Assembly: GCA_934462715.1 (NCBI GenBank)
Contig: CAKSIJ010000005.1
Span: forward strand, 62,001-126,000
DNA: 64,000 nt
Direction of reading: 5' to 3'
DNA from: an uncultured Clostridia bacterium
Lineage (GTDB): Bacteria > Bacillota > Clostridia > UBA1381
In this document: positions 28,117 to 36,745 of the stretch, one piece after another
Layout: each line of letters opens with the position of its first letter
Numbering within the stretch: the first letter of the stretch is position 1
Notes under the pieces: model-generated
Databases searched by the model: none
The model's input: only the letters and a program-made list of their open reading frames with translations
Told to the model about the DNA's origin: nothing
Position numbers and translations under genes: made by a program

Positions 28117-28173
28117 ATCAAACACAAAATGTACGGTATGTAAAGAACAAGTTAAACAGGAGGATTTGGAACT

Positions 28174-29025
28174 ATGAACGATATTTTTCTCAGATACCCA
28201 GGAGGGTTGGAGAGAGCGGTAACATTCAGTTATGATGACAGTAATCTCACAAATATGAAGCTTGCAGATATTTTTAATAGGTATAAAGCAAAGTGTACAT
28301 TCAATCTCAATTCGGGATTTTTTACAAACGAGGATGTGGCAGGAAAGTATACCTATATGAAAAAGAGCGATGTCAAGGAATTGTTCAAGGGTACAGAGCA
28401 TGAGGCTGCAATACACGGTTACACACACCCATTTTTTGATTTGCTCCCGGACGGGCTGACGGCATATGAAATAATCAAAGACAGAGAAACTCTTGAAGAT
28501 ATGTTCGGAAAGCCGGTAAAAGGCATGGCATTTCCAAACGGACCGGTAACGGCTGATGCACAATACAGCGAAAAAATAACTCAGCTTTTGAAAAACTGCG
28601 GAATTTGCTACGCAAGAACAACGCTGAAAGCCGATAATTTCAGACTTCCCGATGATTGGTACAGACTGAGAACAACCTGTCACCATAATTCGCCGGAGCT
28701 TATGAGTACCGCCCGTTTGTTCGCCGAAACGGATATTGACAGAATACCGCGGCTGTTCTACGTTTGGGGACACAGCTTTGAATTTGAACGTAATGGTAAT
28801 TGGAACGTTATGGAAGAGCTTTTGAAATATTTGTCGGGATTTGATAATATTTGGTACGCAACCAATATGGAAATATATAATTATGTGCGTGCATACAATT
28901 CATTGCAATTTGACGTAAAAGGCACTATGGCTTATAATCCGTCATGCGTGTCGGTGTATGTCACGCGAAAGGGAAAAACAAAAGAAATCAAGCCGGGAGA
29001 AACAGCTTTTTTGAATGATGAATAA
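28174..29025 (+). CDS. Polysaccharide deacetylase family protein (NodB/CE4-like), cytoplasmic
   Basis: A 283-residue NodB-homology protein. The first motif TFSYDDS supplies the catalytic and metal-binding aspartates, and IHGYTH supplies the two metal histidines; motif 3 (around AFPNGP) and the later HSFEFE stretch are also present. No signal peptide is seen, so it probably removes acetyl groups from imported oligosaccharides rather than from cell wall. GGAGG lies 8-12 bases upstream of the start. It is directly followed by the GH3 gene. Confidence 0.82.
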   Translation: MNDIFLRYPGGLERAVTFSYDDSNLTNMKLADIFNRYKAKCTFNLNSGFFTNEDVAGKYTYMKKSDVKELFKGTEHEAAIHGYTHPFFDLLPDGLTAYEIIKDRETLEDMFGKPVKGMAFPNGPVTADAQYSEKITQLLKNCGICYARTTLKADNFRLPDDWYRLRTTCHHNSPELMSTARLFAETDIDRIPRLFYVWGHSFEFERNGNWNVMEELLKYLSGFDNIWYATNMEIYNYVRAYNSLQFDVKGTMAYNPSCVSVYVTRKGKTKEIKPGETAFLNDE

Positions 29026-29063
29026 GCAATAAATGTTTATGAAAGGATTTGGTGGTCATAAAA

Positions 29064-31685
29064 ATGACAAACGAAGAAATGGGGCTTTATCTATACGGAG
29101 CTGGTAAAAAGGAACACGACATTAACAATATATACGGATATAACAACTTTAATCTGCCGCAGGAGCTTGAAGGCTGTTACATATGGTACTTTACAACTAC
29201 TGCTGAGGACAATTTCGCTCCGTATGCAATGAGCGGTAAAAAGGGGAAAGTGTTGCTTGACGGAAAGGATATTCCGTTTAAGTACATGAAGAAAGATATA
29301 GGATGGAATCCGTGGTTTGTTGCGGTAGATATAAGACGTTTGGGTTTTGTTACCGGCAAAAGCTATACAATAACAATTACCGGATTTGAAACCGAATCCG
29401 GGGAATTTAGCGAGCCTGTTGATACGGTTATCGAGTGCGTTCCTTATATCAGGGACGAAAAATACAAAGAAAACGATGAAATGACTCTTGTAACTGCACA
29501 GGAGGGAGCGGTACTGTTGAAAAATAATAATAAGCTGCTGCCGCTGAAAGAAAAAAGGATAAATGTGTTCGGTGACGCTTATTACCGTTTTTATAATATG
29601 TCGGGCGGTGCCGGTTCGATAAATCCGAGATACAGTATCGGCTTTGTTGAGGGATTGGAAAAGTACGGAAATTTTGAACTCAATCCCGAACTGCTGCATT
29701 TTTTCACGGACGGTTTCGGTACGGTTCCCGATAAAGATATGATTGAGCGTGCAAAAGAATACAGTGATACGGCTGTAATTACTGTTTCAAGAGGCTCAAA
29801 AGAAGCTACAGACAATAATCTCGATAAGGGCGGATATTACCTCACAGATGAAGAAGAACAGCTTATCAAGAATGTTACAGCAGTGTTTGAAAACACAATA
29901 GCAATCTTAAATGTCGGCTGGCAGATAGATGTAAGGTGGATTGAAAAGTATAATGTAAAGGCAGTGTTGTGGTTCGGATATGCAGGTCAGTCGGCGGGAC
30001 AGGCGCTTGCCGATGTGTTAAGCGGAAAAGTGTCGCCCTCCGGACATCTTCCCGATACATGGGCATATGATTATTACGATTATCCGTCGGCAAAAAACTT
30101 TATAACCAATGATGACATAGAAAAGACGTGCGACAAACCTCTTGTTGAAAATGTGTATGAGGAGGGAATATATGTAGGATACAGATACTTTGATACTTTT
30201 AAAATTCCTGCAGCATATCCTTTCGGGTACGGACTTTCATATACCGAATTTGAAAAGAAATTTGTATCGGCAGATTACGAAAACGGTTGTCTGAAAGCGT
30301 CTGTGAAAGTTAAAAACATCGGTAAATGCGCCGGCAAAGAAGTTTTACAGCTGTATGTAAAAGAGCCGGACGGTAAGCTGGAAAAATGCAGTCATAAGCT
30401 GATTGATTTTGCAAAGACAAGGCTTTTAAAACCGAATGAAGAGGACGTTTTGGAATTTTGCGTCACTGACCGTGAATTTTCGTCTTATCTTGAAGAAAAT
30501 GCGACAATGATAATGGAAAAGGGCGAGTACAAAATTTACGTTGGCGAGCATATAAACAACTTGGAGGAAATATTTTCTTTTACATTGAAAGAGGACAAAG
30601 TGCTTCAGCGGCTGCACAACTATTGCAAACCGCCGAGAAAAATTAATGAAATTTCAAAATACGGTAAATCAAAAGCTGACGGATGTTCATTTTGCGATTG
30701 CAAAAACGAGTCCTTTGATTTTTCCAAAACTCAAAGAAAGAAGTTTGTGCCTAAAAAATTAAATGAGTATTCGGGTGATATAATCAGCTATGAGGAGGCA
30801 GAAAAAAATCCGTTTTTACTTGATGATTTTGTTGCTCAAATGAGCGTGGAAGAACTTGCAAGAATAAGTGTGTGCGCACAAGCATGGACTATTGACGCAT
30901 TTGGAGTTGCAGGTTCGGTATTTCCTGTTGAAAAATATAAAATGAAGCCTTTCCTGTTGGCTGACGGTAACACTACCGTAAGAATGAGTAAACGTATGAC
31001 GGGATTTCCGAGCAGCAATATGATATGTGCAAGCTTCAATCGTGAGATGTCATACACGGTCGGCAGAGTAATCGCCGAGGAGGCGCACGAAGACAAAATT
31101 CATTTAATTTTAGCGCCGGGAATGAATATTCATAGAAATCCGCTCTGCGGGAGAAATGCCGAGTACTTTTCGGAAGACGTTGTTCTGAGCGGAGTTATGG
31201 CAGGGTACATGACAAAAGGCTTGCAGGATAATAAAGTTGCCGCCTGCCTTAAACATATTGTTGCAAATAATGCGGAGCTTTCGAGGAAAAGAAGCAACAG
31301 CGTTATGTCGGAAAGAGCTTTGAGGGAAATATATGTAAGAAACTTTGAAATTGCCATGCAAACTGAAATGCCCGAATCAATCATGACGTCGTATAATGCT
31401 CTTAATAATAAATACACGGCAACAGATGAAGAATTGATGATGGGCATATTCCGTGAAGAATTAGGCTTTTGCGGATATATAATGACCGATTGGGAATCGT
31501 ACGAAACCGTCGATTGGGTAGAGGCGGTAAATGCCGGTAATTGTTGGATTACGCCCGGTTCGTCCGATGATAAGTACACTAAACCTATTGTTGAAGGTGT
31601 TGCAAACGGCAGCGTCGATGTTGACAGGCTCAGAGAAAATGTAAGGTGGCATATTAGTATTATGATTAAATATACAATAGTATAA
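29064..31685 (+). CDS. Glycoside hydrolase family 3 with reversed domain order (beta-glucosidase/xylosidase type)
   Basis: An 873-residue enzyme in which the usual GH3 order is swapped. The alpha/beta sandwich comes first (EGAVLLKNNNKLLPL near residue 150), then a fibronectin-III-like domain (AYPFGYGLSYTEF near residue 395 onward), and the TIM barrel last (from about residue 590: LLADGNTTVR, LAPGMNIHRNPLCGRNAEYFSED). The nucleophile aspartate is in IMTDWESY near the end. This order is known from Ruminococcus albus and Butyrivibrio beta-glucosidases. No signal peptide. The start is uncertain: ATG 29064, or GTG 29052 with AAAGGA just upstream. The gene ends right at the border of the accessory island. 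Confidence 0.88.
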   Translation: MTNEEMGLYLYGAGKKEHDINNIYGYNNFNLPQELEGCYIWYFTTTAEDNFAPYAMSGKKGKVLLDGKDIPFKYMKKDIGWNPWFVAVDIRRLGFVTGKSYTITITGFETESGEFSEPVDTVIECVPYIRDEKYKENDEMTLVTAQEGAVLLKNNNKLLPLKEKRINVFGDAYYRFYNMSGGAGSINPRYSIGFVEGLEKYGNFELNPELLHFFTDGFGTVPDKDMIERAKEYSDTAVITVSRGSKEATDNNLDKGGYYLTDEEEQLIKNVTAVFENTIAILNVGWQIDVRWIEKYNVKAVLWFGYAGQSAGQALADVLSGKVSPSGHLPDTWAYDYYDYPSAKNFITNDDIEKTCDKPLVENVYEEGIYVGYRYFDTFKIPAAYPFGYGLSYTEFEKKFVSADYENGCLKASVKVKNIGKCAGKEVLQLYVKEPDGKLEKCSHKLIDFAKTRLLKPNEEDVLEFCVTDREFSSYLEENATMIMEKGEYKIYVGEHINNLEEIFSFTLKEDKVLQRLHNYCKPPRKINEISKYGKSKADGCSFCDCKNESFDFSKTQRKKFVPKKLNEYSGDIISYEEAEKNPFLLDDFVAQMSVEELARISVCAQAWTIDAFGVAGSVFPVEKYKMKPFLLADGNTTVRMSKRMTGFPSSNMICASFNREMSYTVGRVIAEEAHEDKIHLILAPGMNIHRNPLCGRNAEYFSEDVVLSGVMAGYMTKGLQDNKVAACLKHIVANNAELSRKRSNSVMSERALREIYVRNFEIAMQTEMPESIMTSYNALNNKYTATDEELMMGIFREELGFCGYIMTDWESYETVDWVEAVNAGNCWITPGSSDDKYTKPIVEGVANGSVDVDRLRENVRWHISIMIKYTIV

Positions 31686-31694
31686 CAATACTAT

Positions 31695-31877
31695 ACCAAG
31701 CTTATAAAGACAGATACGATTATTTTGTATGCTACAACTACAAAGGAAATATGTGAAAGTGTCCTCTATGATATTATTTTTTGAACAGGTACAGACAATG
31801 CTTTCATATTTGCAATCATTTGAAAGTGATATTGCAAAAAGCCTTGTGGATAAATCCACAAGAACAAAACAAGCATA
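31695..31877 (+). pseudogene. Remnant of a TnpX-type large serine recombinase
   Basis: This stretch matches the intact recombinase gene at 45930-46120 closely, for example DHDYFVC and the SYLQSFESD region, but has lost about 27 bases in the middle and everything before and after; its frame ends TKQA-stop. A perfect palindrome, ATAGTAT-AACA-ATACTAT (31677-31694), sits exactly between the GH3 gene end and the remnant. It marks an older insertion of a related but different element. A terminator follows at once. Confidence 0.85.
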
Positions 31878-31904
31878 ACGAAAAAAGTTATGCTTGTCTT
31901 TTTT
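31869..31904 (+). terminator. Rho-independent terminator after the recombinase remnant
   Basis: A perfect 11-bp stem, ACAAGCATAAC with GTTATGCTTGT, has a seven-base loop and is followed by CTTTTTT. The remaining bases to 32100 hold no gene. Confidence 0.85.
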
Positions 31905-32102
31905 ATCACACATTTTTTCAGTGTAAACACAATAAAACCAAAAAAATGACAACAGTTCCGTACATTTAGATTTTTATCAGCTTAGCATTCAAGATTATAC
32001 TATATTGGTAAATATAGAAGTTGTGCAAAATAAGGTACATTAAGTTCACAATAAAAAAATGCGCTAACCGATGTCAAATGACGATAAGGAAGAAAGGCAA
32101 AA

Positions 32103-32180
32103 ATGTGTTATACAGCCGGATTGATACGATATTGTAGAAAATTAAAACTTGGAGGATTTTACAATGAAATCAATATTTGA
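32103..32180 (+). CDS. Possible 25-residue leader peptide overlapping tnpV
   Basis: ATG 32103 is preceded by AGGAAGAAAGG and opens a 25-codon frame (starting MCYTAGLIRY) whose stop TGA lies inside the first codons of tnpV in another frame. The overlap would couple the two translations. No homologue is recognised, and it could be chance. Confidence 0.3.
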   Translation: MCYTAGLIRYCRKLKLGGFYNEINI

Positions 32181-32544
32181 ACAAAATGGCGGAACATACA
32201 CAAAAGTCGGAGATTGCTATATCCCTAATATCGCAGTACCCGACACAAAGAAATACAATATCGGTAAGTATGGGAATTTGAGAAAAATATTTTTGAAAGA
32301 ACATCATAAATCATACTATACAGCTCTTTTTATGGAAGGTAAACTGTTTGAACACCTTGCAGAAATAGACGAAACCTGTCATAAATGCCTAAAAGATATG
32401 GTAACAAAAATGGCAGAACAAGAAAGTGTTACGAAACAGTTAAAAGCAACAGACCAAATGCTGTGGGTGCAGAAAATGAACAGTATTCACGACCGGGCAG
32501 AAGAAGTCATTTTGAGCGAATATATTTATAAGGATACAATATAA
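32164..32544 (+). CDS. tnpV: Transposon-encoded protein TnpV
   Basis: A 126-residue protein with the TnpV pattern: IGKYGNLRK near residue 35, YLAEIDE-like HLAEIDETC, KDMVTKMAEQE, then LKATDQMLWVQKMNSI and a Glu-rich end. TnpV is carried next to tnpX in Tn4451/Tn4453-type mobilisable transposons; its role is unknown. The recombinase remnant plus tnpV matches the left side of such an element. GGAGG is eight bases before ATG 32164. Confidence 0.8.
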   Translation: MKSIFEQNGGTYTKVGDCYIPNIAVPDTKKYNIGKYGNLRKIFLKEHHKSYYTALFMEGKLFEHLAEIDETCHKCLKDMVTKMAEQESVTKQLKATDQMLWVQKMNSIHDRAEEVILSEYIYKDTI

Positions 32545-32550
32545 TAAAAA

Positions 32551-32586
32551 GCCTCAGCTGTTGCCATTTTGGGCAACAGTTGAGGC
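32551..32586. terminator. Bidirectional terminator between tnpV and the minus-strand cargo
   Basis: A 15-bp stem (one G-T pair), GCCTCAGCTGTTGCC with GGCAACAGTTGAGGC, around ATTTTG. On the minus strand it is followed by TTTTTATTAT, so it serves the converging zinc-ribbon gene better than tnpV. Confidence 0.85.
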
Positions 32587-32613
32587 CTATATGTTTTATC
32601 CGAACTTATAAAA

Positions 32614-34212
32614 TTAAACCGTTTTAACAAAATTGTTTTTATATTGAGCATAAAGCCGAACAAGAAAATCGTCATCCAGAAAAACAACCTGCTTTTTTGT
32701 AAGCTTGGCAATAAATTTTATGTTTTCCATTAATTGAACATCAAAAATTGCAGGAGCTATTACGGCTATTAAATCTACTCTTCCGTCTGTAAATCCAGAT
32801 AGTGCTTGACTAAGAATTTCTCTGCCAGTAGATGACGAATTTGTAATTTTTTTGTTTTTTGATTTTAAAATCCCCTGCAATGTATATGTTGCATCATCAA
32901 CAGAAACAGACAATTTAATATCTCCAAATTCGTGTCCTTGATGTGGTTGAGGAATAAATTCATCAAAAATAGTGAAAAGTTTTAAAATGCAGGCATCTGA
33001 ATTTGTATTTTGATTATATTTGCATTTTCTGCAGTTGTCAATAGAGGGCGCATTGCACTTTTCACCAAAATTTACAATATCCTGTTCATATTCATCAAAC
33101 ATTTTTTCTGTAATATTGATTTTATATAAATTTTTAAATTCATTAATATCATTTGCTGTAATAAGGCTATGTTCAATCTTTTTAATACGCTTTAAATGGT
33201 ATCCTTGTAAAATATATATGTCATTTGTATCAATATTTATAGTTTGATCAATTGCATTTATTTCAGTTCTAATCTTTTTAATTAATTCCTCTTTAATATT
33301 AACTACAGTTACTTCATCAATTGAATCAAAATAAATATTGTTTCCACAGTCGCAGGTGCAATATTTCTGTTCAGTAGCACAATCCTCACAAATTAATTTA
33401 TCTCCAATAAGTTTCATCATCGGAGAACCACAATTCGAGCATTTTAACAGAACATCATCGTTACATTTATTACAGTTCCCATACAAATTATATTGAGTAT
33501 CATTCTTAAAATATTTATAAAATTCCAGTGGTGAAATATTAACTGGTAGACGCTCGATATTACTTGTATTTATCTTTACCATTGCAACTGCAAGTGTTTT
33601 TAATATATTTCTTTTTGAATTACCAAGTTTCCCCCATTCGCCAGAAGAAAATAGATTTAGTGTAGAAAACTTTTCAATACCGTCATCTGACAAAACATCT
33701 GAATAGTAATCCATTATTGCCATTATTGTGTCTATGCTCCACTGTCTAAATTGTTCTGCTGTAACATTTTTGTTGATATAGAGTTTTCCCTTATTATTAT
33801 TGACACCCATTGTGACGATATCGCCCTCAATATTCTCATCATATAAACAAGAAGTCATATCATATCCATCACTGAATTCCTTTAAAATCTCGCTTTCTTT
33901 TTGCCCGAATTTAGCATCTGTAAATGTTGCTTTTTGTGGTAAATCTGGGTGTTCCTTCAACTGTGTCAATGATACCTTTTTCCTTGTTGCCGGATCAAAA
34001 ATTGTGTCAAGTGTTTTTTTGTCTAATGATATCCCTATTACTTGCACATTATATAGTGAACAAAAAGCTGTCTTTATTCTTTTTTCGATCGTTGGAGGCA
34101 TATTATAGATTGCGACAAAACCTTTGTCAACACATACCCATACAAAACATTCAACTCTTTCATATATGTAGTTAAATTTTTCGTTTTCGTCAACATAGTT
34201 ATACTTTTTCAA
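32614..34212 (-). CDS. Zinc-ribbon protein of the RloA/RloB cluster, C-terminal 532 residues (gene probably broken)
   Basis: No family recognised. The middle carries a dense cysteine cluster (CNKC, CSNCG, CEDC, CTCDCG; residues 240-300), probably two zinc ribbons, and a second group, CRKCKYNQNTNSDAC (about 400-415). The last 110 residues alternate beta and alpha with a D-I-K-L, an L-Q-G-I-L-K-S-K segment and VDLIAVIAP; this recalls the end of a restriction-endonuclease-like (Mrr) fold, but that is a guess. The only start is a TTG at 34212. The frame continues upstream to an in-frame TGA at 34255-34257, beyond which the sequence fits the 34344-34691 frame after a one-base shift. I therefore read it as the larger part of one interrupted gene, the third of the RloA-RloB operon. 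Confidence 0.6.
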   Translation of the reverse strand: MKKYNYVDENEKFNYIYERVECFVWVCVDKGFVAIYNMPPTIEKRIKTAFCSLYNVQVIGISLDKKTLDTIFDPATRKKVSLTQLKEHPDLPQKATFTDAKFGQKESEILKEFSDGYDMTSCLYDENIEGDIVTMGVNNNKGKLYINKNVTAEQFRQWSIDTIMAIMDYYSDVLSDDGIEKFSTLNLFSSGEWGKLGNSKRNILKTLAVAMVKINTSNIERLPVNISPLEFYKYFKNDTQYNLYGNCNKCNDDVLLKCSNCGSPMMKLIGDKLICEDCATEQKYCTCDCGNNIYFDSIDEVTVVNIKEELIKKIRTEINAIDQTINIDTNDIYILQGYHLKRIKKIEHSLITANDINEFKNLYKINITEKMFDEYEQDIVNFGEKCNAPSIDNCRKCKYNQNTNSDACILKLFTIFDEFIPQPHQGHEFGDIKLSVSVDDATYTLQGILKSKNKKITNSSSTGREILSQALSGFTDGRVDLIAVIAPAIFDVQLMENIKFIAKLTKKQVVFLDDDFLVRLYAQYKNNFVKTV

Positions 34213-34343
34213 ATAGTTGAGATTTATTTCAAATATCGACAGTCCTTGCTTATCTCATTTTATGACGTCAGAACATTTCAAGTTTTTGTATGAAGCGTCA
34301 TCAACGTAATTATACTTTGACAGTTCGGCTTGCATAGCTGTTT

Positions 34344-34691
34344 TTAAATCATTGCTGTTAGTGTTTTTCCAATAAAACCACTAGCCCACCCCAACACAAA
34401 ACCAGGTTTCATTCCGTATCTGTAATTATTAAAATACTGTTGAATCAGTTCATCATTAATTTCATGCGACATATTAATAATATTTATAAGCTGATATTTG
34501 GGACATTGCCTTATAGCCTTGTCTAAATTATCAACTTTTCCTTTGCCGGTAACATGGAGATATCTATTTTCTAATGCTTCATATTCAATGTTATCCGTGA
34601 TAATTTTACAAACGCCTTCCAAACGCATTAATTCCAATGCAGTTTTACTTTCGCTCGTCAATAAAATTCCCTCCTTATTTTTTAGCCTCAT
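34344..34691 (-). CDS. N-terminal part of the same interrupted gene
   Basis: A 115-residue frame that overlaps the end of rloB by 17 bases; a TTG at 34661 with AAGGAGG just upstream is the better start. It ends early at 34344, but restoring one A in the A5 run (34364-34368 on the coding strand) gives a smooth continuation (KNTNSNDLKTAMQAELSKY) up to the TGA at 34255. The continuation contains SKYNYVDD, echoed by KKYNYVDE just after that TGA. This supports a single gene with one frameshift and one nonsense change. Function unknown. Confidence 0.5.
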   Translation of the reverse strand: MRLKNKEGILLTSESKTALELMRLEGVCKIITDNIEYEALENRYLHVTGKGKVDNLDKAIRQCPKYQLINIINMSHEINDELIQQYFNNYRYGMKPGFVLGWASGFIGKTLTAMI

Positions 34692-35289
34692 TCCATTTCC
34701 TTAATCGTTTTGTAAGCATAAACACCGATGTGCAGGAACGCCAATCGGAATAACTTTTTCCAGAATGCAGTTCATGATACTCATATCCTCTTTTAGCACA
34801 TTCTTCGGCAGTTTGAATATTCAAGTCTGATAGTTTTTCACAAACACGCTCGATAATTGTATTGCTTTTATCATACTCAACGCCAAATTGTTTGCTTATC
34901 ATTTCATTTAATTTCTTGCGGTTTATCGGACCTGTTTTGTTTGAAAAGTACAGTGTAAACCAATACTCAATAGCTTCATTTGAAAAGGCGCAGTTTACCT
35001 TTGGATAACGAGCCGATTTTCTTATTGCCTCATCAAAATCTTTAAAATCGTCTTTGTCAAATACGCACCAGATTTCATCAAAGTCATTTTGCAGAGATAT
35101 AGCTTCGTCAACAATCGCAATAGGATTACTGTATTTGCATGTAGTAATTTTTACTGTAACATTTTTTAATCCGGAACGGTATTTCTGCTTAAATTTGTTA
35201 AAGTAGATTTCCTCTGTTTTACCGCCGCAAAGGACAAGTACTCTGTCACGCAATTCAAGAGAAGGGGCCTTTCTTTTGTATTTATTCAT
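34675..35289 (-). CDS. RloB family protein (putative TOPRIM-like nuclease)
   Basis: A 204-residue RloB protein. LVLCGGKTEEIYFNKF near residue 20 provides the TOPRIM-type glutamate and CVFDKDDF near residue 75 the D-x-D pair; SNEAIEYWFTLYF is the typical following RloB motif. RloB is found beside AAA ATPases in restriction loci and in AbiL-type phage-exclusion pairs, and resembles ATPase-plus-TOPRIM systems such as OLD. It starts 15 bases after the ATPase and is followed by the interrupted zinc-ribbon gene. The defence role is inferred from family and neighbour. Confidence 0.8.
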   Translation of the reverse strand: MNKYKRKAPSLELRDRVLVLCGGKTEEIYFNKFKQKYRSGLKNVTVKITTCKYSNPIAIVDEAISLQNDFDEIWCVFDKDDFKDFDEAIRKSARYPKVNCAFSNEAIEYWFTLYFSNKTGPINRKKLNEMISKQFGVEYDKSNTIIERVCEKLSDLNIQTAEECAKRGYEYHELHSGKSYSDWRSCTSVFMLTKRLRKWNEAKK

Positions 35290-35304
35290 TTAAGACAAGC
35301 CCCC

Positions 35305-36576
35305 TTAACCGTTAATGCCCGAATCCTTAATGTTAGGTAGGGCCCCATATACACCAAGTAGATATTGCTTTAAAATTTTACTGTCTTTTCGTATGCCCTT
35401 AAAGTCACAAAGACTATAAAGCTTGCTTACACCATATTCATCTTTTTCAAGAAAATATATCTGATCTCTACGAATATCTTCATCAAGTAAAGTTACATCA
35501 TGCGTGTTACAAATAAGCTGAGCATTATTGGGATTTTGGCTTAGTGAATTGAACATCATAACCAAATGACGTACTAATGCCGGGTGCAATCGAGCATCTA
35601 TTTCGTCAATTAACACCACACTACCATTATTTATGGCAGAAATAATCGGTCCTGCAATTTCAAAAAGTTTCCTTGTTCCAGCAGACTCTAATTCAAATCC
35701 AAAGTCGGACATTGTGTAATTTTCCCAATTCTTATCATAAACCCTTTGCTTTACCTTTAAATCGATGTTTTTGACATTCATCATATTTTTAAATTTTTCT
35801 TTATAACTTTTCTTAAGAGCTGCCATAAGTGTTTCACTCATCTTATCGTCTGTTATTTCCATTTCAAAATCATCAATCGGTATACCTAGCTTATTCATAA
35901 GTTCAACAATATCTTTTTTGCCATTTTCATGTTCTTCCATATAATTAACAGTGACAGATAAAAGCTGGTTGGTATCATCAGCATCAAAAATCTGAATTGC
36001 CTCAAACCATTTATAAATTTTCATAGCCATCTCATTATTACAAAAGTTTGCCCATGAAAGAAACAGCACATCTTCACGCGTATTCTTAATAACATGCTCG
36101 ACATTCTTAAACTCTTTTGAATTAATTTTTATATTTTCAAAAGTGCTTCCATTGCGTGTGAATACGTTAACTGTTCTTTTTTCTTTTTTATCAAGATATT
36201 CTTTGATTATTTTGTTGTTTAATACCGAAAAGCCGTAGTCATACAAAATTCCTTCAACAATAAATGCGATTGAAAAGCTCGTCGGCTTATCTTTCGCTAC
36301 ATTGTTAAAAAGGAAATAATTCGGTTTTGATATAATGCGTGATTGAACATCTAATTCCGCAGTTACAATGTATTTCATAAATGCTAGTGCGTCGATAAAG
36401 TTTGTTTTTCCGCTGCCGTTGGCACCGTACATAAAGCAACTTTTTAGAAGTTCTCCGTGAGGCGTTGAAAATGTATTTAATTCTTTATATCTGCTGTCAT
36501 TACCGCTTACAGTCATCGCAAATTCCGTATTATTATAAAATGATGCAAAGTTTTCAAATGTAAATCCAACTAACAT
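35305..36576 (-). CDS. AAA/ABC-type ATPase, RloA/AbiLi-like
   Basis: A 423-residue ATPase of the AAA_15/AAA_21 kind. Residues 1-60 lead into the Walker A motif GANGSGKTNFI; Walker B is SVVLIDEIDARLHPAL, followed by ICNTHD with the switch histidine. The middle 200 residues form the coiled insert usual for the group. With the downstream RloB it makes an RloA-RloB pair, a layout seen in phage-defence loci. A textbook promoter lies just upstream. The gene is intact and uses TGG for tryptophan. Confidence 0.85.
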   Translation of the reverse strand: MLVGFTFENFASFYNNTEFAMTVSGNDSRYKELNTFSTPHGELLKSCFMYGANGSGKTNFIDALAFMKYIVTAELDVQSRIISKPNYFLFNNVAKDKPTSFSIAFIVEGILYDYGFSVLNNKIIKEYLDKKEKRTVNVFTRNGSTFENIKINSKEFKNVEHVIKNTREDVLFLSWANFCNNEMAMKIYKWFEAIQIFDADDTNQLLSVTVNYMEEHENGKKDIVELMNKLGIPIDDFEMEITDDKMSETLMAALKKSYKEKFKNMMNVKNIDLKVKQRVYDKNWENYTMSDFGFELESAGTRKLFEIAGPIISAINNGSVVLIDEIDARLHPALVRHLVMMFNSLSQNPNNAQLICNTHDVTLLDEDIRRDQIYFLEKDEYGVSKLYSLCDFKGIRKDSKILKQYLLGVYGALPNIKDSGING

Positions 36577-36606
36577 TATAATTCCTCCATTCTTAATTAC
36601 ACTATT

Positions 36607-36635
36607 ATTATACCCTTAAAGTTTAAAAATGTCAA
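36607..36635 (-). promoter_or_regulatory. Sigma-70-type promoter of the RloA-RloB operon
   Basis: On the minus strand TTGACA (36635-36630) and TATAAT (36612-36607) are separated by exactly 17 bases. This is a perfect consensus match, suggesting strong constant expression. A GGAGG site follows before the ATPase start. Confidence 0.9.
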
Positions 36636-36702
36636 CACGTATTTAATATATTTGTGAAAAAATTTCAAATTTATTAGATAAGCGTAGCGGTATTGCAATA
36701 AT

Positions 36703-36741
36703 AAAGAGCCTTGATGTCGTATTTTTTCATCAAGGCTCTTT
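36703..36741 (-). terminator. Terminator after the small membrane protein gene
   Basis: A perfect 14-bp stem, AAAGAGCCTTGATG with CATCAAGGCTCTTT, around an 11-base loop. On the minus strand the run after the stem is short (ATTATT), so strength is moderate. Confidence 0.75.
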
Positions 36742-36745
36742 AAAA

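Noticed and set aside
31781..31969. 62-codon plus-strand frame in the tnpX remnant
   Set aside because: It is out of the recombinase frame and runs through the terminator hairpin.
34364..34372. Programmed -1 frameshift site
   Set aside because: The run is GGAAAAAC, one A short of the usual A-AAA-AAC heptamer, and a TGA follows further on in the new frame; loss of a base is more likely.
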